Shown: one piece after another, positions 9,798 through 19,294 of the stretch
How the letters are laid out: each line of letters starts with the position of its first letter
Numbering within the stretch: the stretch's first letter is position 1
Assembly: GCA_964531645.1 (NCBI GenBank)
Contig: CAZHEF010000019.1
Span: forward strand, 1-45,616
Length of the DNA: 45,616 nucleotides
Direction of reading: 5' to 3'
Source: JBBIMS01 sp964531645
GTDB lineage: Bacteria; Acidobacteriota; Aminicenantia; JBFLYD01; JBBIMS01
The notes under the pieces: generated by a model
Database searches by the model: none
What the model was told of the DNA's origin: nothing
The model's input: the letters and a program-made list of their open reading frames with translations, nothing else
Translations under genes and position numbers: made by a program

Positions 9798-9910
9798 TTT
9801 ATTCTGCCCATTCAAAACTTTGTTGAGAGCTAATACTCGTTTTTTACTTTTAATTATTTAGTTCTAAACTTCTTTTCTTGCTCGTCTCGCCTGGCTGCTC
9901 TTCTTGCCCC

Positions 9911-11365
9911 TTATTTCACGGCCTCTATTGCTTTCTTTAGAGCATCTTCGATAAGTTTCATCGGAGGTTTCTTTATATAGTTTTTATCCATTAGAAGCTT
10001 TATCATTCCCCTTACCTCCATTATATCCTGGAGAGCTCTGTTATAGACTTCTTCCCAGCTCAGTTTTATCCTTGCGACTCCATCTTTTATAGCCTGATTT
10101 GCAACATCAGCTGCTTCCTGAGCAAACACTTCTGTCTCATCCATTGTAGGGATTATATATTCAGGATGAATTCCTTTCTTCTCTGCAAATTTTGCAAGGG
10201 AGTAAGCAGCGGAGATAGCCATTTCATCAGTAACCTTTCTTGCACGCACCAGAAGAGCTCCTTTCAGAATCCCAGGAAATCCGAGGGAATTATTAACCTG
10301 ATTGGGGAAATCACCTCTTCCAGTGGCAACAATGTAAGCACCAGCTTCCTTTGCTGCATAGGGGTATATTTCAGGAACAGGATTTGCGCATACAAAAACA
10401 ATGGATTTCTTTGCCATCTTTGCTATCCACTCCTTCTTTACAGTGTTCGGACCGGGTTTACTCATTGCAATTAAAACATCTGCATCCTTCATCGCTTCTT
10501 CTATATCCTTTATCTTGTCAGGGTTTGTTTGCTCGCAGAGCTCCCACTTCCTGTAGAATGCAGTGTCCTCTTTAATGTCTATCCTGTCCTTGTGAAGAGC
10601 TCCCTTTGTGTCGAAGAGAATAATTTTCTCAGGATTTCCACCCGCTTTTATTATTAAACGGGCAATTGTTGTATTTGATGCACCCGCTCCGTATAAGACA
10701 ATTTTTACTTTGTCAAGGTCTTTCTCCACAATCTTGAGAGCATTTATTAAACCCGCTAAAGTAACACATCCTGTTCCCTGAGCATCATCATGCCAGACAG
10801 GAATTTCGCAAATTTCTCTCAAGGTATCTAAAACTTTATAACACTGAGGTTGGGCTATATCTTCTAAGTTGACCGCTCCTACACTTGGCTCGAGCATTTT
10901 AACAAACTGAATAATTTTGTCAGGACAATGAACCCCCCTCTCGTTGAAGCTATTAATGCAGAGGGCAATAGCATCAATTCCACCCAGATACTTCATTAAG
11001 AATGCTTTCCCTTCCATGACTCCAAGACCACCGGAAGGAGAGACATCGCCATCACCAAGAACACGAGAAGAGTCTGAAACAACCGCAACAAGATTTCCTC
11101 TGTTTGCCAGCTCAAAGGAAAGGTCATGGACATCCCTTATTGTGGTTGAGATTTTGGAGACTCCAGGAGTATACCAGATATTGAACCAGTTGAATCCGTA
11201 TAATCCGGCTTTTGGAATTGTGGCTATTTTACCTCTGTAGAACTTGTGAAGGGAAAGAGCGAGCTCCTTTAAAAACAAAGTCTGGGCATGAGAAATTTGC
11301 TCATCCGTAAAGTCAGATGGGAAGAGCTCCTTCAGATTAGAAAGTGAAATGTCCAATTTTTTCAT
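9911..11365 (-). CDS. Malic enzyme (decarboxylating malate dehydrogenase)
   Basis: The product converts malate to pyruvate and CO2 with reduction of NAD(P)+ in the cytoplasm. Its 484 residues comprise the malic N-terminal domain (WYTPGVSKISTTIRD; VVSDSSRVLGDGDVSPSGG; HDDAQGTGCVTLAGLINAL, which holds the metal-binding DD) and the NAD-binding domain with VLYGAGASNTTIARLI. The segment CANPVPEIYPYAAKEAGAYI is the expected later motif. Length fits the bacterial single-enzyme form without the phosphotransacetylase extension. The C-terminal tail (about 80 residues, KKPPMKLIEDALKKAIEAV) is helical. The start has AGGGAGG seven bases upstream. The cofactor choice cannot be read with confidence. Confidence 0.9.
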   Translation of the reverse strand: MKKLDISLSNLKELFPSDFTDEQISHAQTLFLKELALSLHKFYRGKIATIPKAGLYGFNWFNIWYTPGVSKISTTIRDVHDLSFELANRGNLVAVVSDSSRVLGDGDVSPSGGLGVMEGKAFLMKYLGGIDAIALCINSFNERGVHCPDKIIQFVKMLEPSVGAVNLEDIAQPQCYKVLDTLREICEIPVWHDDAQGTGCVTLAGLINALKIVEKDLDKVKIVLYGAGASNTTIARLIIKAGGNPEKIILFDTKGALHKDRIDIKEDTAFYRKWELCEQTNPDKIKDIEEAMKDADVLIAMSKPGPNTVKKEWIAKMAKKSIVFVCANPVPEIYPYAAKEAGAYIVATGRGDFPNQVNNSLGFPGILKGALLVRARKVTDEMAISAAYSLAKFAEKKGIHPEYIIPTMDETEVFAQEAADVANQAIKDGVARIKLSWEEVYNRALQDIMEVRGMIKLLMDKNYIKKPPMKLIEDALKKAIEAVK

Positions 11366-11463
11366 AAAAAACCTCCCTAATTACAAAAATAAGGAAAAAT
11401 TATATCCTAAAAAAAAGAAAATTAAAACTGAATACTTATTTTTTAATTTTATTTTTTGGTGTA

Positions 11464-11472
11464 TGATATAAT
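11464..11472 (+). promoter_or_regulatory. Extended -10 promoter of the MinD-like gene
   Basis: The sequence TGATATAAT is an extended -10 element; the -35 region is weak. The ATG at 11482 lies 10 bases after the last base of the box and has no Shine-Dalgarno, so the mRNA is predicted to have a leader of about 3 bases. Confidence 0.5.
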
Positions 11473-11481
11473 ATTTAAGCG

Positions 11482-12693
11482 ATGAAAAGGATAATACCTG
11501 TCTCTTCAGGAAAAGGTGGGGTTGGAAAGACCACATTCGCAATAAATTTCGCTCTGGGATTGTCAAAATATGGGAAAACAGTTCTGATTGACCTTGACTT
11601 TGGAACATCCAGTATAAGAAACAGTATTGATATACCTATAAAATATGACCTTTACCATTTTTTCAAAAAAGGTGTGCCCCTTAAAGATTGTATTACTCCC
11701 CTTGATAGGAGGTTAGACCCAAAAGGTGAGTTCAGCAATTTCGGTTTCATTGCCTCTCCTTATGGCTCAATGGATGAATTTGTCCATCTTGACGATGAAA
11801 AAAGAAAGACCCTTATAAGGGAGATTAATTCCCTGGATGCAAATTTTATAATTCTCGACCTTAAAGCTGGTCTTGATAGTAGAGTCCTCGATTTCATGCC
11901 CTTTTCAAATTCGGGTATTCTAATTTTCACGCCTACTCTCCCTGCTGCCAACTTTGCTGCTGTAGAAATAGTGAGAGCCCAAATTTTGAGAAGGCTTAAA
12001 GTTCTTTTTTCTCCTTCTTCCCCCCTCTGGAAAAGTCTTAAAAAATGGGATATCGACTATGTCAAACTTTTCTCTGATATTCTCCAGAAAATCGAGGATG
12101 TTTACGATGAAATATTTAATAATATAGACAAATTAATTGAAGAGGCTGAAGAAGCCTTGAGAGAAGAAATTGTGGAGAGATTAAAGGAAAGTGTCTGGGA
12201 GTTTAAGGTTTATTTTGTACTAAACAGGTTTAATGAGCTTGATGAAAGTGTGAATTATGTGATCTCACCATTTTTATCAAGATTGTCTGAGTTTGTTTCC
12301 TCAGGGCTTAATGTTATAAATCTCGGCTGGATTGTTGAGAGTAATGAGATTTATGAGTCAGGATGCAAAAAAATTCCAGCTCTCCTAGTTCCTTCAACAA
12401 AAAAGAAAAATGCAACAGTCAATATCCTTGACCTGATTCCCGGGAAAGAAAGATCAAAAATTTCAAGTAAAGAAGCGCAAATATCTCCATCCGATCCAGT
12501 TCATGAACAGGTTGAGATGATTAAGAGAGCATATACAATCTCTTCAAGTCATTCTTACAGAGAAAATTTCGAGTATATCGCCAAGAGAGCTCTATTCATT
12601 TTGAGAAACCGACCTGTTCATAGTTTTGGAGCTCCCTTCATAGTTAGCTCTGAAAAGGAAATGGAACAAATTCTTTTTGGATCTCAAAAATGA
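11482..12693 (+). CDS. MinD/ParA-family P-loop ATPase
   Basis: This 403-residue cytoplasmic ATPase has the deviant Walker A motif SGKGGVGKTT at residues 9-18, a switch I/Walker A' type segment (TVLIDLDFGTSSIR) and a Walker B/switch II segment (FIILDLKAGLDSRVLDF). The FALGLSKYGK-type N-terminus is close to MinD and FlhG-like proteins, which place structures at the membrane or poles. It is longer than MinD (about 270 residues) because of a helical insertion (about residues 165-240) and a C-terminal extension, so its cargo is probably not MinC; I cannot name it. It is the first plus-strand gene of a divergent pair with malic enzyme. It has no ribosome site and probably uses a leaderless transcript. 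Confidence 0.8.
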   Translation: MKRIIPVSSGKGGVGKTTFAINFALGLSKYGKTVLIDLDFGTSSIRNSIDIPIKYDLYHFFKKGVPLKDCITPLDRRLDPKGEFSNFGFIASPYGSMDEFVHLDDEKRKTLIREINSLDANFIILDLKAGLDSRVLDFMPFSNSGILIFTPTLPAANFAAVEIVRAQILRRLKVLFSPSSPLWKSLKKWDIDYVKLFSDILQKIEDVYDEIFNNIDKLIEEAEEALREEIVERLKESVWEFKVYFVLNRFNELDESVNYVISPFLSRLSEFVSSGLNVINLGWIVESNEIYESGCKKIPALLVPSTKKKNATVNILDLIPGKERSKISSKEAQISPSDPVHEQVEMIKRAYTISSSHSYRENFEYIAKRALFILRNRPVHSFGAPFIVSSEKEMEQILFGSQK

Positions 12694-12694
12694 T

Positions 12695-12724
12695 TTGACT
12701 CATAAGTTTAAGATTCTGTAAATT
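12695..12724 (+). promoter_or_regulatory. Promoter of the glycosidase gene
   Basis: TTGACT and TAAATT are separated by 18 bases. The predicted transcript starts near 12731 and carries an AGGGGGG ribosome site before the ATG at 12756. Confidence 0.45.
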
Positions 12725-12755
12725 TTTCAAAAAAATTTTAATTCAAGGGGGGATA

Positions 12756-15700
12756 ATGTGTCATAATTTTCTAAAATTTTTCATTTTAATTTCACTTGTT
12801 TTCTATCCATTCCATTTATTATCCAAAAACAATAATTTTTTTCCAAAGGTTGCAGTTTTCATTGCAGATGGGTTTCCTACAATTGATGCAGAGCCGATTT
12901 CTCCATCTTTAGTAAATGAGGCTTTAAAGGATTTCAATGTTACTGTTATTTCGTCTGTGGAAGGATTGAGGAATTCTCTGAATACTAACAGTTTTGATCT
13001 TTTTATTCTTCCATATGGGAGCGCATTCCCTGTCCAGGCATGGGATACTATAAGAGATTTTTTAAAGAATGGAGGGAACTTTATAAATATCGGTGGAGTC
13101 CCTTTTTATCAACCAGTTTTATGGGAATCCTCAGGTGAAAAGGGAAAATGGATTCTTGGAATAAGGCAACCAACCTGGGCAAGAGAACTACTGATTGGAC
13201 CTGCAGAAGCTTTTGAGCTGAGAAAGGATGAAAAATATTCCATCGTAAATGTTGATGGAACAGGATGGATTGCAAGAAAATTAGAGATGCCTACAAAAAT
13301 ATTTGAACTGGTAGTTCGATTTGCAACTGGAAAGGAACTGGAAAATGAGGATGGTTCATCAGGACAGAGGGAAGCCATACTGAGGTCATTAATTCATATT
13401 TTTGATAGTTCAGGTATTCCAAGATTTTCACCCCTTATTGAAATCGACAGATTATCAGGAAATTCTGCAGGAGGAAGATGGGTATTTCTCACATCCAATA
13501 TGAAAATAGATTCGCAAACACTAAAAAATCTTGTCAGGAGAGGGATTGAAGGCTCTTCAGAGATAAAAATTTTCCCAGTTCCAGCATGCATAGAGCAAGG
13601 AGAGAGTTTAAGAATAAAACTTGTTATAAGAAGACCAAAGATTAAAGGTTGGGAGAAAACTTTAGAGAAAGTAAAATTGATTGTTAAAAAAGAGGATGGG
13701 GAAGAGATTTTATCAAAGAATCTCTCTCTTTATGGGGAAAGGGAGAATAGGATGGGAGATTTCTTGTTTAAAACAAGAGGGAATATTGAGCCCGGATTAT
13801 ACAAAATTGAGGTTTTAATCCCGGATTCTGATTTTCATCCAGCTACTGGATGCTCAGGATTCTGGGTTAAGGATGAGGATCTATTCAAAAAATCTCCTCA
13901 AATTTCCACTTCAAGGGATTGGCTTCTTAAAGAAGGGAAAGTATTCCCTGTTATTGGAACAACCTACATGGCTTCCGATGTTCACAGAAAATTTCTTTTA
14001 GAACCAAATCCTTTTCTCTGGGATAGGGATTTTGAGATGATGAAAAAAGCAGGAATTAACTTTGTGAGAACGGGGATATGGACTGGATGGCCAAGGACAA
14101 TGCTTGACTCCTGGGCAATTGATGAAAATTTCCTCAGAGCTCTTGAAGCATTTGTTCTTACAGCAGCTAAACATGAGATTGTTGTATGCTTCACATTCTT
14201 TGCCTTTCTTCCACCCCCTTCCTGGAGCCCCAATCCTTACCTTGATCCCTCTGCAATTGAGTGGCAGAAATCTTTTATATCTTCCATTGCAAATCATTTC
14301 AAAGATTGTGGATGGATTCACTACGATCTTATAAATGAGCCTTCCTATGCTCCCCATAATTTTCTATGGCAGAACAGACCGTTTTATGATGAATTTGAAA
14401 GAAAAGCATGGGCTGAGTGGATTTATAAAAGACATGGAAAAGATGTCACAAATCTTTCAATTCTGTGGAGAGATTCGATATCACCGTTATCTTTGCCAGC
14501 GAGCAATGAATTCAGCTATTACCCTTCCATTGAAAATAGAAGATACAGAAAGGTTATGGATTTTCATAAATTTTCCCAGGATATTTTCAGTGATTGGGCA
14601 AAAAAATTGAGCTCAACAATAAAAAATATCTCAGGGAAAAGTCTGGTTACTGTTGGACAGGATGAAGCGGGGACATCCTTCAGCCCATCTCCCCAATTTC
14701 ACTATGATTCAGTAGATTACACATGCATTCACACATGGTGGAACAATTCAGATCTTTTATGGGATGGTGTTATGACAAAAGTTCCTGAAAAACCCAACCT
14801 TGTTCAGGAAACTGGAATAATGAGGCTTGAAGATATAGATGGAAATTTGTGGAGAAATGCTGAAAATTCCGCTCTACTTCTTGAGAGAAAATTTGCCTAT
14901 GCCTTTGCTTCAAGAGCTTGTGGAGCAGTCCAATGGATTTGGAATATAAATCCATATCAGCCCATCGATAATGAAGCAGTCATTGGAATTTTTAGGGCAG
15001 ATGGAACTGCAAAATTAGAGCTTGATGTTTTAATGAACTTTTCAAGATTTTTCAATGAAATTTCTAATCACCTCGATGATTATGAAAAAGAAGAGGTTTT
15101 CCTGATCATTCCCCATTCAAGAATCCTTTCCCGAAGACCATTAGCAATTGATTCAACAAAAAGAGTTGTAAGGATTCTTTCTGACCATTTTGGGATCGTT
15201 CCTTATGCCATCTCTGAATACAAAATTTCCCTTGAAAGGATAAAAAATGCCCGATTACTAATAATTCCAACTCCTGAATTCATTGATGAATCAGCCCTAT
15301 CAAATATCTTGGAAGCTTCTAAACTGGGAGCAAAGATCTTAATAACAGGACCATTAACTGGAGATTGCTATGGTAGAATTCCTGATTTACTAATAAAATC
15401 AGGATTGTTAGATCAAGTGATGACATTGAGTCTCAGGGAAGAAACCCAGTGGGGGTTAAAAGATATTCAGAAATTTGTAACCTTTGATAAAGGAGAAATA
15501 GAATGGCTAAAAAAAGGTTCAAAAAGGATTTCCTTTGATGGGAATATATGGAATGAACCTCTCCCCCTTGAACTCGCAAGGGAGGATGAACCCCTCATTG
15601 CTCTTTTTAAGGAGGTATTAAAAAAGGCAAAGGTTACCCACTATTTTGCAGAGATACCTCTTACAACAAGGATTTTAAAAACAGGAGAGCATATTCTTGC

Positions 15701-15854
15701 TATATTTGTAAATGAGTCTTCATCGGATATAAAGAGAATCATTGAGATAGAAGGGAAAAAATATGAAATTTTTGTTCCTGCCCGCCGTCCCAACATTATT
15801 TTTATAAATCGAAAATCGGGAGAAGTAATGGATTTATATTTTAGTGGTAATTGA
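12756..15854 (+). CDS. Large secreted clan-A glycoside hydrolase (GH42-like)
   Basis: The 1032-residue product has an N-terminal signal peptide (FLKFFILISLVFYPFHLL). A class I amidotransferase-like alpha/beta domain follows (about residues 30-210; VAVFIADGFPTID, LFILPYGSAF). A beta segment and then a TIM-barrel glycosidase domain occupy about residues 385-760 (MMKKAGINFVRTGIWTGWP). The predicted acid/base is Glu528 in INEPSYAP and the nucleophile Glu685 in VQETG, as in clan GH-A; the layout is closest to GH42 beta-galactosidases. A second alpha/beta domain (about residues 775-890, LIIPTPEF) resembles the GH42 trimerisation domain. The start is supported by AGGGGGG. It should cleave an external beta-glycoside; the sugar is not predictable. 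It is followed after 90 bases by a separate promoter. Confidence 0.75.
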   Translation: MCHNFLKFFILISLVFYPFHLLSKNNNFFPKVAVFIADGFPTIDAEPISPSLVNEALKDFNVTVISSVEGLRNSLNTNSFDLFILPYGSAFPVQAWDTIRDFLKNGGNFINIGGVPFYQPVLWESSGEKGKWILGIRQPTWARELLIGPAEAFELRKDEKYSIVNVDGTGWIARKLEMPTKIFELVVRFATGKELENEDGSSGQREAILRSLIHIFDSSGIPRFSPLIEIDRLSGNSAGGRWVFLTSNMKIDSQTLKNLVRRGIEGSSEIKIFPVPACIEQGESLRIKLVIRRPKIKGWEKTLEKVKLIVKKEDGEEILSKNLSLYGERENRMGDFLFKTRGNIEPGLYKIEVLIPDSDFHPATGCSGFWVKDEDLFKKSPQISTSRDWLLKEGKVFPVIGTTYMASDVHRKFLLEPNPFLWDRDFEMMKKAGINFVRTGIWTGWPRTMLDSWAIDENFLRALEAFVLTAAKHEIVVCFTFFAFLPPPSWSPNPYLDPSAIEWQKSFISSIANHFKDCGWIHYDLINEPSYAPHNFLWQNRPFYDEFERKAWAEWIYKRHGKDVTNLSILWRDSISPLSLPASNEFSYYPSIENRRYRKVMDFHKFSQDIFSDWAKKLSSTIKNISGKSLVTVGQDEAGTSFSPSPQFHYDSVDYTCIHTWWNNSDLLWDGVMTKVPEKPNLVQETGIMRLEDIDGNLWRNAENSALLLERKFAYAFASRACGAVQWIWNINPYQPIDNEAVIGIFRADGTAKLELDVLMNFSRFFNEISNHLDDYEKEEVFLIIPHSRILSRRPLAIDSTKRVVRILSDHFGIVPYAISEYKISLERIKNARLLIIPTPEFIDESALSNILEASKLGAKILITGPLTGDCYGRIPDLLIKSGLLDQVMTLSLREETQWGLKDIQKFVTFDKGEIEWLKKGSKRISFDGNIWNEPLPLELAREDEPLIALFKEVLKKAKVTHYFAEIPLTTRILKTGEHILAIFVNESSSDIKRIIEIEGKKYEIFVPARRPNIIFINRKSGEVMDLYFSGN

Positions 15855-15892
15855 CGGTAATGTATAGTGAATTTCTCTATAAATAAATGTTT

Positions 15893-15921
15893 TTGACTTT
15901 GTGGAAAATAAATTTTAATAT
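15893..15921 (+). promoter_or_regulatory. Promoter of the cysteine desulfurase gene
   Basis: TTGACT and TAATAT are separated by exactly 17 bases. The ATG lies 24 bases after the -10 box with GAGGTG in between, giving a normal short leader. Confidence 0.55.
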
Positions 15922-15944
15922 TTTTTATATTTCTGAGGTGTAAT

Positions 15945-17111
15945 ATGGAAAAATTAATTTATTTTGACAACGCTGCAACATCATTTCCAAAGCCTGAAGA
16001 GGTTCATGTTTTTATGGATTATTTTTTCAGGAATTACGGGGTTAATCCGGGTCGCTCTGGGTATGATTTGTGCATTCAGGCCGGGCATCTTGTGGAGGAG
16101 ACAAGAAGACTTCTTGCAGAATTTTTTAATTTGAGCGACCCCAATAGGGTCGTTTTCTCCTATAATTCAACAGATGCACTTAATCTTGCAATCTTTGGGA
16201 TTCTGGATGAAGGAGACCACGCAATAACCACTACCCTTGAACACAACTCAGTTCTAAGACCCTTATATCATCTGCAAAAATATAAAAATGTAGAAATAGA
16301 CTATGTCCCATTTGATGAAATGGGATTTGTAGACCCGGATGAGTTTAAAAAGAGATTCAAGAAAGATACCAAGCTGGTGGTGGTAAACCATGGCTCCAAT
16401 GTTATAGGGACTGTCCAGCCTGTAAAAGAAATCGGTAGATTGTGTAGAGAAAGGGGTATTCCGTTCCTTATAGATTCTTCGCAGACCGCAGGGAAAGTGA
16501 AGATAGACATGGAAGAAATGAACATTGATATGGTTGCTTTCACAGGGCATAAGTCCCTCATGGGACCTACAGGTATTGGTGGATTGTGTGTTAGAGAAGG
16601 AGTAAATATAAAACATACAAGGGCGGGCGGAACAGGAGTCCGTTCTGCTGAAAGGCATCATCTTGAGGAGTATCCCTACAGGCTTGAATATGGAACTCCC
16701 AATCTTCTTGGTATTGCGGGATTGAATGCGGGAGTGAAATGGATTTTAAATAAAAATATTGAAAATATAAACAAATACGAAATGGAATTAACTCGGAGAC
16801 TAATAGAAGGGCTGAAAGGGATAGATGGCGTTAAAATTTATTGTCAGGAAAATTTTGTGAATCATATAAGTGTTTTTATTTTTAACATTGAAGGGCTTGA
16901 AGCAGGAGACACTGGGACTTTTCTTGATGTCGACTACAATATCGCCTGTAGAACTGGTCTCCACTGTGCTCCTCTTGTCCATGAGCAGCTGGGAACAGAT
17001 AAAATAAAAGGGGCTGTTAGATTCGGACTTGGTCCTTTTAATAAAATGGAAGAGGTTGAATTTGCAATTAATGCAGTAAAGGAAATTGCCAATTCGCAAA
17101 GAAATAAATAG
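15945..17111 (+). CDS. Cysteine desulfurase-family PLP enzyme
   Basis: This is a class V aminotransferase-fold enzyme of 388 residues that removes sulfur from cysteine, giving alanine and a protein-bound persulfide for iron-sulfur clusters or thiolation. The N-terminal signature YFDNAATSFPKP is clear. PLP is expected on Lys203 in TGHKSLMGPTGIGG, with the aspartate in PFLIDSSQTAGK contacting the cofactor. The catalytic cysteine is Cys341 in CRTGLHCAP. This matches the 'cysteine desulfurase family' branch related to SufS/CsdA rather than IscS. No isc or suf partner is adjacent, so the acceptor is unknown. A GAGGTG ribosome site and a good promoter precede it. Confidence 0.85.
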   Translation: MEKLIYFDNAATSFPKPEEVHVFMDYFFRNYGVNPGRSGYDLCIQAGHLVEETRRLLAEFFNLSDPNRVVFSYNSTDALNLAIFGILDEGDHAITTTLEHNSVLRPLYHLQKYKNVEIDYVPFDEMGFVDPDEFKKRFKKDTKLVVVNHGSNVIGTVQPVKEIGRLCRERGIPFLIDSSQTAGKVKIDMEEMNIDMVAFTGHKSLMGPTGIGGLCVREGVNIKHTRAGGTGVRSAERHHLEEYPYRLEYGTPNLLGIAGLNAGVKWILNKNIENINKYEMELTRRLIEGLKGIDGVKIYCQENFVNHISVFIFNIEGLEAGDTGTFLDVDYNIACRTGLHCAPLVHEQLGTDKIKGAVRFGLGPFNKMEEVEFAINAVKEIANSQRNK

Positions 17112-17136
17112 TTCCAAATTCCCTTCCTGTTTATTC

Positions 17137-17166
17137 TTGACAATTCGGGAGGCGGCGTATTAATAT
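17137..17166 (+). promoter_or_regulatory. Promoter of the decayed radical SAM gene
   Basis: TTGACA and TAATAT are separated by 18 bases, with a GC-rich spacer (CGGGAGGCGGCG) that stands out from the AT-rich surroundings. The TTG start at 17173 is 7 bases after the -10 box, so transcription would begin at the start codon. Confidence 0.4.
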
Positions 17167-17172
17167 TTAGTC

Positions 17173-18975
17173 TTGAAAAGAGGGAAGAAGAATCTTTTTG
17201 AAAAGTGGAGCAAAATTTTTAGTTGTAATCAAAAAATAAATTTTATTTTGGGATGGAACGATGAGGAAAAGGACGAATTTCACAGCTATAGATGGATGAA
17301 AAAAATGCCGTTGCAGAGATTTCCGAAATTAAAAACATTGATAATGGGATTTTTTATTTAGTCATTGTTGGAGGACATCCATTTCTGAATACTCGAAATC
17401 CGATTCTTAGTGTCAGGGTGAATGGGAAATATATCGGGGAGAGTGAAATACTACCGCGCACTAATGTCTATTTATTTCCGCTTAAACTTAGCAAGCCATA
17501 TGCTAAGATTGAACTCTTGCTTGATCGAGTATTTGAAAAGGAAAAAGGTGGTGATCCGAGAGAATTAGGAATGATGGTAGACTTGGTTTCAATAGTTTTG
17601 GAAAAAGATTTGAGTTCTCCGATTTTTACAAAAGGATGGCTCCCTCTAAAAATAACAGAAGAGAGTCTGTTACTTGTCGAAAAAGGCGAAATAATGCTTT
17701 TTAATTTGAAAAAAGAGGATGGAAAGAAGTTTGTAGTTTTCTTTTTTGAGCCTCCTTCAGAACTAAAGGATGTTTCATATACCTTATTTATAAAATTAAA
17801 TGATCGTCCTCACAAAAAATTCAGATTGAAAAATGGAATTCGCCGAATTTCATTTCCGTTAAAAACATGTAAAAATATAGCAAAGCTAAGCTTATATCTG
17901 AAGACCGAAGATAAGATAATTTAAGACTCTGGGAATCCTCCGGTTCTGGTTATTTACAAAGTAAGAATATATGGTGAAAGGGAAGCTCCACTTCCAATCT
18001 CTATGGAACTTGAAACTACGACTTATTGTGATATAAATCCTCCCTGTGTAATGTGTTACACAAGAGTATTACATACAAGAGGAGATGATGAAAATAAGAA
18101 TCTTCCAGAAAAGGTGTTTGAAAAGATTCAACCTTATTTAAAAAATTTTGAAGTGATATCATTACATAGCATTGGAGAACCTTTGATAGGGAGAAAATTA
18201 TTCGAAATTCTCGACTCTATTGATACTGGCAAAACAAGTGTTATGTTTAATACAAATGGAATCAGTCTTACAGAAGAAAAAAGTAGATTGCTAATTGAAA
18301 AAGGATTAAAAGTAATTAATTTTTCGATCGATGCTGCTACTGCAGAGGTATTTAAAAAAATACGAAGAGTTGATTTCGAGAGAGTAATCAGGAACATAAA
18401 AAGACTCTCAGAATTAAAAAATGAGATGGATAGCAAATTTCCAACAATCGAGATGAATATAACCTTGATGAAACTCAATCTCAAAGAAGCTGTTCAGTTT
18501 ATCCGTTTGTCAAAGGAACTTGGAGCTGAAATAGTTCATTTTGGTGTTCTTAATAAATCTGTGGCAGAGGATTACCAGCTCTGGAATCAAGATTTTCTCT
18601 TTCATTATCGAGCACAGATGCTTGACCTGGACTCGCAAGAATTCATAGAAACTATGCGAGAGGTAAGCAAGGTTGCAAAGAAACTGGGTATTCAGTTGTT
18701 TATTGAAACACCTGTGAGTTTATAACCATGAAAAAAATGTTTTGCACCAAGCCTGGGAAAATGTATTAATCGAGGTAAATGGAGATGTATACTTCTGCTG
18801 TTTCTAAAAAAGACTAGAAGGAAAGATTGGAAACCTCCAAACACAATCATTTGAAGAGGTATGGAAAAGCAATGAAGCCCAGAAAATAAGAGAAGAAATT
18901 ATGAATGGTAAGATTCCTCTCGGATGTTTAAATTGCGATTTGTTTAATTTTGAGAAGAAATATTTTTATTCTTAA
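17173..18975 (+). pseudogene. Decayed radical SAM/SPASM protein gene
   Basis: One gene of about 600 codons appears to be broken four times. Residues from the TTG at 17173 (NFILGWNDEEKDEFHSYRW) run into a frame change near 17296. The next part, a beta-rich domain of about 200 residues, ends at an in-frame TAA at 17922-17924. The frame continues directly into a radical SAM domain (18003-18725) with the cluster motif CDINPPCVMC, a spacing of five and two residues. A frame change near 18710-18725 leads to a SPASM-like C-terminus (WENVLIEVNGDVYFCC, KIGNLQTQSFEEVW, LGCLNCDLF), itself interrupted by a TAA at 18805-18807. Two in-frame stops plus two frame changes make true decay more likely than read error. 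The intact relative probably modified a peptide or a surface component; it precedes the glycosyltransferase cluster. Confidence 0.75.
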
Positions 18976-19255
18976 AAAGGTTGTATCGAAAATTGCCATT
19001 GGTAAAAACTATTATCGAGAGATTTCCAATCCTTAATTCTTTAAAGAGTAATCTGTCAAAAAAACTCAAGAAGCCTCGCTAAGATATACTTTACTCAGTA
19101 ATCTCAAAAAAATTGTTTAAATTTATTCGTTTAGACTATAATTAACTTCGATTTGCTATCCAAGTTGGAGGCAATTTATTTTTTAGAGAAAAGGGAGTTA
19201 TTCACAAATGAGAATTATCAATTACCCTTGCTAATTGCTTTGTAAGAAGATAGGT
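18976..19255. other. Gene-free spacer before the glycosyltransferase genes
   Basis: About 280 AT-rich bases with no reading frame, no repeat shared with the rest of the window and no hairpin that I could see. It may be further remnant of the decayed radical SAM gene. Confidence 0.4.
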
Positions 19256-19284
19256 TTGAATACAGATAGAATTTCAAATATAAT
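19256..19284 (+). promoter_or_regulatory. Promoter of the GT-C glycosyltransferase gene
   Basis: TTGAAT and TATAAT are separated by exactly 17 bases. The ATG at 19295 follows the -10 box by 11 bases and has no Shine-Dalgarno, predicting a leader of about 4 bases. Confidence 0.6.
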
Positions 19285-19294
19285 TTTTTTCTAA

